A stretch of DNA of 9,962 bases from an uncultured Verrucomicrobia subdivision 3 bacterium. GTDB taxonomy: Bacteria; Verrucomicrobiota; Verrucomicrobiae; Limisphaerales; CAMLLE01. Position numbers and translations under genes: made by a program. This document shows, piece by piece, positions 1-6,743 of this stretch (position 1 is the stretch's first letter; each line of letters starts with the position of its first letter). The stretch is from assembly GCA_946480555.1 (NCBI GenBank), contig CAMLLE010000069.1, forward strand, positions 1-9,962, in the 5' to 3' direction. The notes under the pieces were generated by a model that saw only the letters and a program-made list of their open reading frames with translations, was not told the origin of the DNA and searched no databases.

Positions 1-62
1 CCATTGCCATCGCACCAGCCGACGCCGATTTGAAGGGCGTCAAAAAAATTGAAGTCAAGTAA
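1..62 (+). CDS. C-terminal end of an unidentified protein (partial)
   Basis: An open frame enters from the left edge and stops at TAA 60-62. Only about 19 residues are visible, ending in [10 protein letters not shown]. There is no recognisable motif, so the function cannot be stated. It runs the same way as the chemoreceptor gene that begins 26 bp later, and no terminator hairpin lies between them, so cotranscription is possible. The frame is inferred only from the in-frame stop and the short gap to the next gene. Confidence 0.45.
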   Translation, partial: IAIAPADADLKGVKKIEVK

Positions 63-88
63 ACCGGCGAACAGCCGTTAAGAATAAG

Positions 89-1738
89 ATGAAAAGTTCA
101 CGCACATCACTCCAACGCAGCTTTCGCCTGATCCAGGGAATCGTCGGCCTGCTGCTGATCTTCCTGATCGTGCAGGGTTGTGTTCTTTGGACTGTTTGTC
201 AGCGCGGCGCTCATTCGATCCGCAGCCTGGAAGCCGAAGGGTTGCCCAGCCTGCGGCATCTCGGCGTGCTGCAGGAAAACCTCGCCATCTACCGCCTCCA
301 CTCTTACGAACTGATGTTCGTGCCGGAAGGCGACCGCGCCGCCAAGGCGGCCCAGGCCGATGCGGTGCATCAGAAGGATCGCGAGATTCTCGATCAACTG
401 AAACGGCTGCATCACTCCGGCGAAGGGCAGCAGGCGCTCGCCGCGCTGGAAGGTTCGCTCGACGATTATACCCGCACGATGCAGAGCATCCGCAAACAGC
501 TGGATGTTGACTTCGCCGCGGCGATGAAGATGCTCGACCAGGAAGTTCCCACTAAAGTGAAGCAGCTCAACCAGGCTGCAGAGCAAGTGAAGAACTTCTG
601 TTCGAAATCTGCCGAGGCACGCACCGCGATGGCTGTGAGCAGCTTCGGCGCGATCCGCAACTACGTTGTGGTTTTCGGCTCCGTGAGCGTCGCCTTTGCG
701 GCCCTGACGGCGCTGCTCGTGACGATGAATTCAGTCCGGTTGCGCAAGGCCCTAAGTGCGTTGGTGGACGCCTTGAACGACGGCTCCGCCCGTCTCATCG
801 GTTCCGCCGGCACCGTCGCTTCCGCCAGCCAGACACTGGCCGAAGGTGCCAGCCAGCAAGCCGCGTCCATCGAGGAAACGAGCGCGTCCCTGGAGGAACT
901 TTCCAGCATGACCAAGCACAACGCGGAGAATTCGCAAAAGGCGAACGAACTCGCCAAGCAGGCGCGTGAAGCCGCCGACCGTGGCGCAGAAGACATGCAG
1001 GCCATGTCCGCCGCGATGGAAGCGATCAAGAATTCGAGCGATGACATTGCGAAGATCATCAAGACGATTGATGAGATTGCCTTCCAGACGAACATCCTGG
1101 CGTTGAACGCCGCGGTGGAAGCTGCGCGCGCCGGAGAAGCCGGCATGGGCTTCGCCGTCGTGGCCGACGAAGTGCGCAATCTCGCTCAGCGCAGCGCCCA
1201 GGCGGCAAAGGAAACCGCCACGCAGATCGAGGGCGCCATCAGCAAGACCGCCCAGGGCGTCGAGATCAGCGAGAAGGTTGCGAAGGTCTTGAACGACATT
1301 CTCGTGAAGGCGCGCCACGTCGATGAACTCGCAGCCGAAGTAGCCTCCGCTTCCCGCGAACAAAGCCAGGGCATTGCACAGATCAACGGCGCGGTGGGTC
1401 AGATGGACAAGATCACGCAGAGCAACGCGGCCAGCGCGGAAGAAAGCGCGGCGGCGGCCGAAGAGCTGAATTCCCAGGCCACTTCCCTGAAAACGGCCGT
1501 GGCCGAATTGCTCAATCTCGTCGGTGCGGCCGATCAAAAATCTCCCGCTTCAGATGCTCCGGTTCAAAAGGCGCGTCCTGCATCCACGGCTCCCGCGCCG
1601 AAGCCGGCGCCCGGCCGCAAAGCCGCGCCGAAGATTCCCGCGACTCTGCCCGCGAATGGAAATGGCAGCCACGCGATGAACGGAAATGGCAACCATCGCA
1701 ACGCCATTCCGCTCGAAGGCGATTTCAAGGACTTCTAG
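89..1738 (+). CDS. Methyl-accepting chemotaxis protein, membrane-bound, without an evident HAMP domain
   Basis: This is a chemoreceptor that senses a periplasmic signal and controls CheA through CheW. Residues 1-13 are basic, and a first membrane helix spans about 14-35. A helical sensor region of about 150 residues follows, like the four-helix-bundle (4HB_MCP) type, then a second membrane helix at about 192-214. The cytoplasmic part is a long coiled coil. Its hairpin tip at about 329-366 is unmistakable ([20 protein letters not shown], then [17 protein letters not shown]). Glu/Gln-rich methylation-type segments lie at about 254-271 and 450-464. Only about 15-35 residues separate the second helix from the signalling helix, so no standard HAMP domain is seen. 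The tail (about 484-540) is rich in Ala, Pro, Asn and Gly and ends in DFKDF, which fits the CheR-binding pentapeptide pattern. There is no good ribosome binding site; the start is chosen because the membrane helix follows directly. No other che gene is in the window. The ligand is unknown. Confidence 0.95.
   Translation: MKSSRTSLQRSFRLIQGIVGLLLIFLIVQGCVLWTVCQRGAHSIRSLEAEGLPSLRHLGVLQENLAIYRLHSYELMFVPEGDRAAKAAQADAVHQKDREILDQLKRLHHSGEGQQALAALEGSLDDYTRTMQSIRKQLDVDFAAAMKMLDQEVPTKVKQLNQAAEQVKNFCSKSAEARTAMAVSSFGAIRNYVVVFGSVSVAFAALTALLVTMNSVRLRKALSALVDALNDGSARLIGSAGTVASASQTLAEGASQQAASIEETSASLEELSSMTKHNAENSQKANELAKQAREAADRGAEDMQAMSAAMEAIKNSSDDIAKIIKTIDEIAFQTNILALNAAVEAARAGEAGMGFAVVADEVRNLAQRSAQAAKETATQIEGAISKTAQGVEISEKVAKVLNDILVKARHVDELAAEVASASREQSQGIAQINGAVGQMDKITQSNAASAEESAAAAEELNSQATSLKTAVAELLNLVGAADQKSPASDAPVQKARPASTAPAPKPAPGRKAAPKIPATLPANGNGSHAMNGNGNHRNAIPLEGDFKDF
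1655..1702 (+). repeat. Imperfect 24-bp tandem duplication in the chemoreceptor tail
   Basis: Bases 1655-1678 and 1679-1702 encode NGNGSHAM and NGNGNHRN. Most bases match between the two units. The repeat lengthens the flexible linker just before the C-terminal DFKDF motif. Confidence 0.6.
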
Positions 1739-1762
1739 AAATAGACTTCCTTGCGACTAGAA

Positions 1763-1801
1763 CCCACCGGTGGCTTCGGCTGCCGGTGGGCTTCTCGTTT
1801 T
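1763..1801 (+). terminator. Intrinsic terminator of the chemoreceptor gene, UUCG tetraloop
   Basis: A 12-bp stem pairs 1763-1774 with 1779-1790, with two G-U pairs in the middle (1771-1782 and 1772-1781). It closes on a C-UUCG-G tetraloop at 1775-1778, which is an exceptionally stable loop. A T-rich but interrupted tract follows (1791-1801, ending in four T). It lies 24 bp after the chemoreceptor stop, so it should end that transcript and separate it from the kinase gene. The weak T tract is the only imperfect part. Confidence 0.85.
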
Positions 1802-1894
1802 ATGAAACGCGGAAACGTTGAGCCGGGGTGGAAATCATGCGACTCATCCGTCCGATGCATGCAGCGGCATTCCGCAAGCCGCCGTCATTTCCTG

Positions 1895-1915
1895 CTTGAA
1901 CGATCGCGATTCAAG
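1895..1915. promoter_or_regulatory. Inverted repeat CTTGAA-N9-TTCAAG upstream of the sensor kinase
   Basis: Two perfect 6-bp arms (1895-1900 and 1910-1915) are centred at 1905, about 64 bp before the kinase start. The left arm overlaps a -35-like TTGAAC (1896-1901), but no good -10 lies 16-18 bp downstream. An ATCGCGAT palindrome fills 1903-1910. The placement suits an operator for a dimeric regulator, but a 6-bp inverted repeat can occur by chance. Confidence 0.3.
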
Positions 1916-1968
1916 TTCCACTCCTCCGTTCCATTTACTTCACCTGCCCGTTCTGCTACCAAGTTTTC

Positions 1969-4900
1969 ATGTCGTCCTGTCGCGCCCTCCGAGTCTTTCT
2001 GAGCGGGATCGCGTGCTGGTTCTTCCTTTCCAGTGCTGTCAGCCGAGCGGCGTCTGATGACAATTCCGACTACCTGTTGCAGGCCTGGCAAAGCGAAGAT
2101 GGCCTGCCGCACCAGGTCATCAATGCGTTGTTGCAGGATCACGACGGCTATATCTGGCTGGCCACGGAAACGGCATTGGTCCGCTTCGACGGTGTCGAGT
2201 TCACCGAGTTTTCCTCGCCGCTGATTGCCAACGAACGCAGCTCACGGATTCGCGCATTGGTCGAGGAGGATCCGCATACGCTGCTCCTTGCGCCCGATAC
2301 TGGCGGCCTGGTGCGATTGCGTGACGGTGAGTTCAGCCTGCACCCGGCGGCGAAGGCACTTGGTCCACAGCCTGTCGCCACACTGTTCGTCGAACGGAAC
2401 GGCGCCGTGTGGGTTGGGTTTTTGAGCGGTGGAATTCTCCGTTGGGAGAATGGCCGCGTCGCTTCGATCGGCGAATCGGAGGCATTGAAAGGCCAATGGT
2501 CTTCGTGGGCTTATGACGGCGCGGGCCAGCTCTGGTTCGCGAACTCCACGATGCTCGGCCGCTTTGCCAACGGAAATATTTCCTGGCTCGAAGAGGATTT
2601 GGGAGATCGCTTGTGCATTGCGCCGAGTCGTTCCGGCGGCATCTGGATTGCGAGCAACGAACGCCTTTGCCGACTTGAGAACGGTTCCGTGGAGCATCTC
2701 GCCGAAACACCGCCCTGGGCCGGCGCGGCACGCGTTCGCACGCTGTTCGAGGACAACGCCGGAAATCTCTGGATCGGAACCAGCGCGCGCGGCCTTTTCC
2801 GCTATGCCCGGGGAAAGCTGGAATCGGTGCCCACTTCGCACCCGGCCATCGATTGGGTGCGCGAAGATACGGAGCGTAATCTTTGGGTCGCGACCCATGG
2901 CGGTGGATTGAACCGGTTGCGACCGCGGATTTTCGATTTCTACGATTCGACTCAAGGCTTGTTGGACGACATCAGCTATTCCATGTGCGAGGATTCGAAG
3001 CGGCGGCTTTGGATCGGGAATTGCGACGGCGGCCTGGCGAATCTCGAAGGTGACCGGCTCGCCCGTGAGACCTTGAACGAGGGCGCGAACCACCCGTTCA
3101 CTCTGCGGGTCTTTTCGGTCGGAGTTGATGTGCGGGACAACATCTGGATCGGCACACGAACGGGACTTTATTTTTGGAATCCGGATTCAAATGGGGTTCC
3201 CGAACCGGCCGGAGCGGATGAAATTCGCGACGTGCACGTGATCTTCCGCGCACGCAACGGGGACATGTGGGTTGGTGCCGATCCGGATGTGCTGGGACGC
3301 TTCCGCGAACGCCGGTTGGAACTGTTCGAAGAATGGAAGGACCTTCAGGCCGGACGCGTGCGTGCGATCGCGGAAACGCCAGCCGGCGAATTCTGGATCG
3401 GAACGGAATCGGGCGGTTTGTTCCGGTGGAGCGAATCGGGAGGCCCGACCCGGTTCCATCGATTCATGCGCGAAGACGGCTGGCCCGGCAGCACGGTGCG
3501 CGTGATTCATGTGGATGAAGATGGGGTGATCTGGATCGGCACCACCAGTGGCGGATTGGTCCTGTTCGATCGTGGGAAATTCGTGCGTCTCACATCGGTC
3601 CACGGCTTGCCCGCCAACGCAATTTTTCAGATTCAGCCGGATCAACGCGGCCGCTTGTGGTTCGGTTCTCCGGCTGGATTGTTCCACGTCTCGCGCGAGG
3701 AGCTGCTGGCCTGCGCCCGTGGCCAGATTCGCCGCGTTCAATCCGTGATGTTCGGCCGCAGCGATGGCCTGGCGGGCGTTTCCTGCCTGGGAGGTTATCA
3801 GCCGACCTCCACCCGCACGGCGGACGGCGAGCTGTGGTTTGCCACGCGCCAGGGATTGTTGAAGGTGGACACCGCGGCGGAATGGCGAAACGACGTGCCA
3901 CCGCCGATCCAGCTCAATGCGTGCCTCGCGGATAATCGCCCGATCCGGACGGCGAGCCCGCTTCGCATTCCAGCGGACGTGCGGAAGCTGGAGTTTCGTT
4001 TTGCGGTGTTGAGCTACACCGCGCCGGAGCGCGTGCAGGTGCGTTACCGGCTCGATGGTTTTGACACGGATTGGGTGGAGGCCGGCGGTGCGCGAAGTGT
4101 GTCATTCCTCAAGCTGCCGCCTGCGACCTACCGGCTGCGCATTTCCGCATGCAACAGCGACGGGGTTTGGAACGAGGACGGCCTGATGCTGGCGTTTGCC
4201 GTGTTGCCAGCGTGGTGGCAGACCGGATGGTTTCGCGCATTGATGCTCGCGGCTTTCGCCTGCTTCATCGCGATCAGCGTCCGCTACTGGTCGCATCGAC
4301 GGTTGCGAACGCAGCTGGATCGGCTCGAACAGCAACAGGCCCTGGAAAAGGAGCGATCCCGCATTGCGCGCGATCTTCACGATGACCTCGGTGTGAGCCT
4401 CACGCAGATCGCGTTGCTCGCTGAGATGTCCGCGGACCCGGCGGTGCCTCCGGAGCGGTTGAAGAGCAATCTCAACCGCGTGGTGACGGGCGCGCGGAAT
4501 CTGGTCCGGGAGTTGGACGGCATCCTGTGGACGGTGAATCCGAAGAACGATTCCCTCGAGAAGCTGGCGAGCTTTCTCTGCCAGTTTTCGCAGCAGTTCT
4601 TCCGGCCGACAAACATCTGCTGCCGCTTCGATGTGAGCGACAACATCCCAGCGCATCCCCTTTCACCAGAAGTTCGCCACGATCTTTTCCTCGTCCTGAA
4701 GGAAGCGATGAACAACGCGGTGAAGCATTCCGGTGCGACGGAAGTCTGGCTGCGATTGCGGATGGAACGCGGCGTGTTCCTGATCCAGGTCGAGGATGAC
4801 GGGCGTGGGCTTCCGCCGGAGACGCTGAAAACTTCCGAGCGGAATGGGCTGCGCAACATGCGAACCAGAATCGAAGGCGTCGGCGGCACGTTTGAACTGG

Positions 4901-4977
4901 TTTCCCAGCCTGGCCGCGGCACAACTTTGAAGTTCAGGTTTCCACTGCCGCCCGGAGTGTCCGCCAGTGCACGCTGA
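1969..4977 (+). CDS. Periplasmic-propeller sensor histidine kinase (Reg_prop, Y_Y_Y, HisKA_3, HATPase)
   Basis: This is a membrane sensor kinase for the response regulator that follows it. A signal peptide (1-28, basic start, hydrophobic core about 9-24, cut near AVSRAA) supports the chosen ATG, although there is no Shine-Dalgarno sequence. Fourteen propeller repeats follow. Thirteen carry the xWxG/A core, with Trp at 63, 148, 189, 226, 268, 306, 348, 393, 434, 476, 522, 564 and 623; one degenerate repeat lies near 103-117. Fourteen fits two seven-bladed propellers. A Y_Y_Y domain (about 645-745) and one membrane helix (about 753-773) come next, then a short coiled coil. The HisKA_3 box is RDLHDDLG with phosphoacceptor His804. 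The ATPase has an N box near 911-920 (KEAMNNAVKH), a G1 box DDGRG at 943-947, and G2 elements at 959-964 and 981-985. All core residues are present, so it should be active. The sensor half matches Bacteroides hybrid systems, which bind glycan fragments. The ligand here is unknown. Confidence 0.95.
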   Translation: MSSCRALRVFLSGIACWFFLSSAVSRAASDDNSDYLLQAWQSEDGLPHQVINALLQDHDGYIWLATETALVRFDGVEFTEFSSPLIANERSSRIRALVEEDPHTLLLAPDTGGLVRLRDGEFSLHPAAKALGPQPVATLFVERNGAVWVGFLSGGILRWENGRVASIGESEALKGQWSSWAYDGAGQLWFANSTMLGRFANGNISWLEEDLGDRLCIAPSRSGGIWIASNERLCRLENGSVEHLAETPPWAGAARVRTLFEDNAGNLWIGTSARGLFRYARGKLESVPTSHPAIDWVREDTERNLWVATHGGGLNRLRPRIFDFYDSTQGLLDDISYSMCEDSKRRLWIGNCDGGLANLEGDRLARETLNEGANHPFTLRVFSVGVDVRDNIWIGTRTGLYFWNPDSNGVPEPAGADEIRDVHVIFRARNGDMWVGADPDVLGRFRERRLELFEEWKDLQAGRVRAIAETPAGEFWIGTESGGLFRWSESGGPTRFHRFMREDGWPGSTVRVIHVDEDGVIWIGTTSGGLVLFDRGKFVRLTSVHGLPANAIFQIQPDQRGRLWFGSPAGLFHVSREELLACARGQIRRVQSVMFGRSDGLAGVSCLGGYQPTSTRTADGELWFATRQGLLKVDTAAEWRNDVPPPIQLNACLADNRPIRTASPLRIPADVRKLEFRFAVLSYTAPERVQVRYRLDGFDTDWVEAGGARSVSFLKLPPATYRLRISACNSDGVWNEDGLMLAFAVLPAWWQTGWFRALMLAAFACFIAISVRYWSHRRLRTQLDRLEQQQALEKERSRIARDLHDDLGVSLTQIALLAEMSADPAVPPERLKSNLNRVVTGARNLVRELDGILWTVNPKNDSLEKLASFLCQFSQQFFRPTNICCRFDVSDNIPAHPLSPEVRHDLFLVLKEAMNNAVKHSGATEVWLRLRMERGVFLIQVEDDGRGLPPETLKTSERNGLRNMRTRIEGVGGTFELVSQPGRGTTLKFRFPLPPGVSASAR

Positions 4978-4992
4978 ACGGACCGTTCTTGC

Positions 4993-5010
4993 AGGCGGCT
5001 CACGCCGTCT
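4993..5010 (+). other. Small hairpin between kinase and regulator genes
   Basis: AGGCGGC (4993-4999) pairs with GCCGTCT (5004-5010) across a four-base loop, with one G-U pair, 16 bp after the kinase stop. No T tract follows, so it is unlikely to be a full terminator. It could attenuate or stabilise the kinase-regulator transcript, or be a fragment of a dispersed repeat. Confidence 0.3.
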
Positions 5011-5018
5011 CCTATGGA

Positions 5019-5040
5019 TCGCAAATTGAGTTCGCAAATT
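5019..5040 (+). repeat. Direct repeat TCGCAAATT, 13-bp period, upstream of the response regulator
   Basis: Two perfect copies of TCGCAAATT lie at 5019-5027 and 5032-5040, one period of 13 bp, in the 109-bp gap before the regulator start. They form the most AT-rich patch in this region. Paired direct repeats are a common layout for tandem binding of response regulators, so this could be an autoregulatory site. No convincing -35/-10 pair was found beside it. Confidence 0.35.
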
Positions 5041-5086
5041 TTATCAGGCTTGTGTAACTCGCTCCTTCGGCAAAAGCTCTTCGCCG

Positions 5087-5746
5087 ATGCTTTCCGAACC
5101 TGACAACCAGAAACCGGCGGGCCCGATTCGCATCGGCATCGTAGAGGACAACGGTCCGATGCGCGACACGCTCGTGCAGTTGATTCATGACACGCCGGAG
5201 TTTTCGTGCGTGTGCGTTTGCGAAACGGCGGGACAGGCATTGAAGCAGTTGCCGAAGGCGGCGCCGGACGTGGTTGTCATGGACATCCGGCTTCCGGACC
5301 GTTCGGGTATTGAATGCACCGCCCGGTTGAAGCCGCTCCTGCCCGAGACGCAGATCATGATTTACACGGTGAACGAAGATAACGACCAGATCTTCGAGGC
5401 GCTCAAGGCCGGCGCGAGCGGTTATCTGCTCAAGAGCGCGACGCCGGCAGAAATCCGCGAATCGATCGTGGACATCAAACTGGGCGGCGCGCCGATGAGC
5501 AGCGAGATTGCGCGGAAGGTTGTGCAGTCATTCCGGCAGCCAGAGGTTACGCGTAATTCCGAGCTCGATCAGCTCACGCGCCGTGAAGAGGAAATCCTGG
5601 CCTTGCTCGCCCAAGGTTACGTGGCCAAGGAAATCGCGCAGAAACTGTTCCTCAGCTACGCCACCGTGCGGACGCATCTGCATCATATTTACGAAAAGCT
5701 CCACGTCAGCACCAAGACGGAGGCCGTGGTGAAGTATTTGAAATAG
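5087..5746 (+). CDS. NarL/FixJ-family response regulator with LuxR-type HTH
   Basis: This is the transcription factor partner of the upstream HisKA_3 kinase. A receiver domain spans about 14-130. It has the acidic pair Glu20-Asp21, phosphoacceptor Asp66 in VVVMDIRLP, the switch Thr94 (MIYTV) and Lys116 (YLLKS). A linker of about 25 residues leads to a LuxR-type helix-turn-helix at about 162-215. Its hallmarks are LTRREEEILALLAQG, then KEIAQKL and YATVRTHLHHIYEKL. Length (219 residues) is standard. It lies 109 bp after the kinase on the same strand, the usual cognate arrangement. The start has no Shine-Dalgarno sequence; a later Met25 would cut into the receiver domain, so the ATG at 5087 is preferred. 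Targets are unknown. The direct repeat at 5019-5040 is a candidate self-regulatory site. Confidence 0.95.
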   Translation: MLSEPDNQKPAGPIRIGIVEDNGPMRDTLVQLIHDTPEFSCVCVCETAGQALKQLPKAAPDVVVMDIRLPDRSGIECTARLKPLLPETQIMIYTVNEDNDQIFEALKAGASGYLLKSATPAEIRESIVDIKLGGAPMSSEIARKVVQSFRQPEVTRNSELDQLTRREEEILALLAQGYVAKEIAQKLFLSYATVRTHLHHIYEKLHVSTKTEAVVKYLK

Positions 5747-5847
5747 GGCGGTGGGAGGTCTTCAGTTCATCTCATTTTCCAGTGGCGACGGGACGAGGGG
5801 CTGAATCCGGTGACAAAGGTGCGCCACGGCTGGTCATCACGCCGCTC

Positions 5848-5876
5848 TTTCCGCTTTCCGCTTTGTCGGTTTCCGC
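5848..5876 (+). repeat. TTTCCGC heptamer repeat before the pseudouridine synthase start
   Basis: TTTCCGC occurs at 5848-5854, 5855-5861 and 5870-5876, with a degenerate TTTGTCGG between the second and third copies. Related TTTCCG units continue at 5893-5898 and 5902-5907, just inside the gene. The array ends 13 bp before the preferred GTG start. The same heptamer precedes the Nnr start at 9783-9804, also in sense with its gene. It may be a simple-sequence repeat typical of this genome or a pyrimidine-rich translation leader. Confidence 0.6.
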
Positions 5877-5889
5877 TTTTCATCATCCC

Positions 5890-6717
5890 GTGTTTCCGTT
5901 GTTTCCGATCCTGTTTGAAGACTCACAGCTGCTCGTCATCAACAAGCCCGCCGGCCTGGTTTGTCATCCCACCAAGGGCGATGCGTATTCGAGCCTGATC
6001 AGCCGCGTGCGATTGCATCTCGGTGCAGAGGTGCGGCCGCACTTGATCAATCGGCTGGATCGAGAAACCAGTGGCGTCACGCTCGTGGCCAAGAACGACG
6101 ATGCGGCCCGTGAACTCCGGCAGCTCATGGAAGGCCGCGAAATCCGAAAGGAGTATCTCGCGCTGGTGCATGGGCACGTGACCAACGAACACGGCCTGAT
6201 CGATGCGCCGCTCGGGAAGGATGAGCGCAGCCGGGTGGCGATCAAGGATTGCGTGCGCGATGATGGATCGCCTTCGCGAACGGAGTATTGGGTCGAGAGG
6301 CGATTCGGACTGAAGGAAGGGCAGGGGAGAACAGCCGTCCTGGCTGATGCCGCTGCGAAGGAGTCACCAGTGGAACATGTGATGGGAGAAACTCCGGAAA
6401 GCGCCGGCAGAGCACTCGCGCTCCCCGAGGCCCCATTCACGTTGCTTCGCGTCCAGCCGCATACCGGTCGCAAGCATCAAATCCGGATTCACCTCGCACA
6501 CATTGGTCATCCGATCGTGGGCGATAAGATTTATGGCACAGATGAAGACCTGTATCTGGCGCTGGTGGAAAACCGCCTCACCACGGTGCAGCGCCGGCAG
6601 TTGATTCTCGAACACCATGCGCTCCACGCCTCGCGACTCGCGTTCGCCTGGCGCGGCGTTGAGCGCGATTTTGCGTGTGAACCTGAAGGAACGTTCAGGG
6701 GATTGATTCAGGGATGA
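5890..6717 (+). CDS. RluA-family RNA pseudouridine synthase with an unusual insertion
   Basis: This enzyme converts uridine to pseudouridine in rRNA or tRNA. From a GTG start at 5890 the protein has 275 residues. It opens with ILFEDSQLLVINKPAG (7-22) and CHPT, the usual family start. The catalytic motif RLDRETSG puts the nucleophile at Asp57. The later motifs TGRKHQIRIHLAH (192-204) and IGHPIVGDKIYG (205-216) are intact. No N-terminal S4 domain is present, so it is closer to RluA than to RluC or RluD. The frame stays open up to a GTG at 5782, but that part translates the intergenic heptamer repeat and has no family similarity, so I reject the longer form; a TTG at 5899 is also possible. Residues about 141-181 are a low-complexity insertion between the core strands. 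Its target base cannot be told from sequence. The gene converges on the ligase gene, with 26 bp between stops. Confidence 0.88.
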   Translation: MFPLFPILFEDSQLLVINKPAGLVCHPTKGDAYSSLISRVRLHLGAEVRPHLINRLDRETSGVTLVAKNDDAARELRQLMEGREIRKEYLALVHGHVTNEHGLIDAPLGKDERSRVAIKDCVRDDGSPSRTEYWVERRFGLKEGQGRTAVLADAAAKESPVEHVMGETPESAGRALALPEAPFTLLRVQPHTGRKHQIRIHLAHIGHPIVGDKIYGTDEDLYLALVENRLTTVQRRQLILEHHALHASRLAFAWRGVERDFACEPEGTFRGLIQG

Positions 6718-6743
6718 CGGGGATTTGCGGTGGCTGTGCCCGC

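Noticed and set aside
752..1537. A 261-codon minus-strand frame inside the chemoreceptor gene
   Set aside because: It is a shadow of the strongly periodic chemoreceptor coding sequence, with no domain and no initiation signal.
1751..2057. Short overlapping plus-strand frames of 79-83 codons in the gap before the kinase
   Set aside because: They run through the terminator region or into the kinase gene in another frame, have no recognisable motif, and lack a ribosome binding site.
2242..3093. A 283-codon minus-strand frame opposite the kinase propeller region
   Set aside because: It is an antisense shadow of the Reg_prop repeats, whose sense reading is clear.
5782..5889. N-terminal extension of the RluA-family protein from a GTG at 5782
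   Set aside because: It translates the TTTCCGC repeat into a low-complexity stretch unlike the family, which starts close to the ILFEDxxLLVxNKPAG motif.
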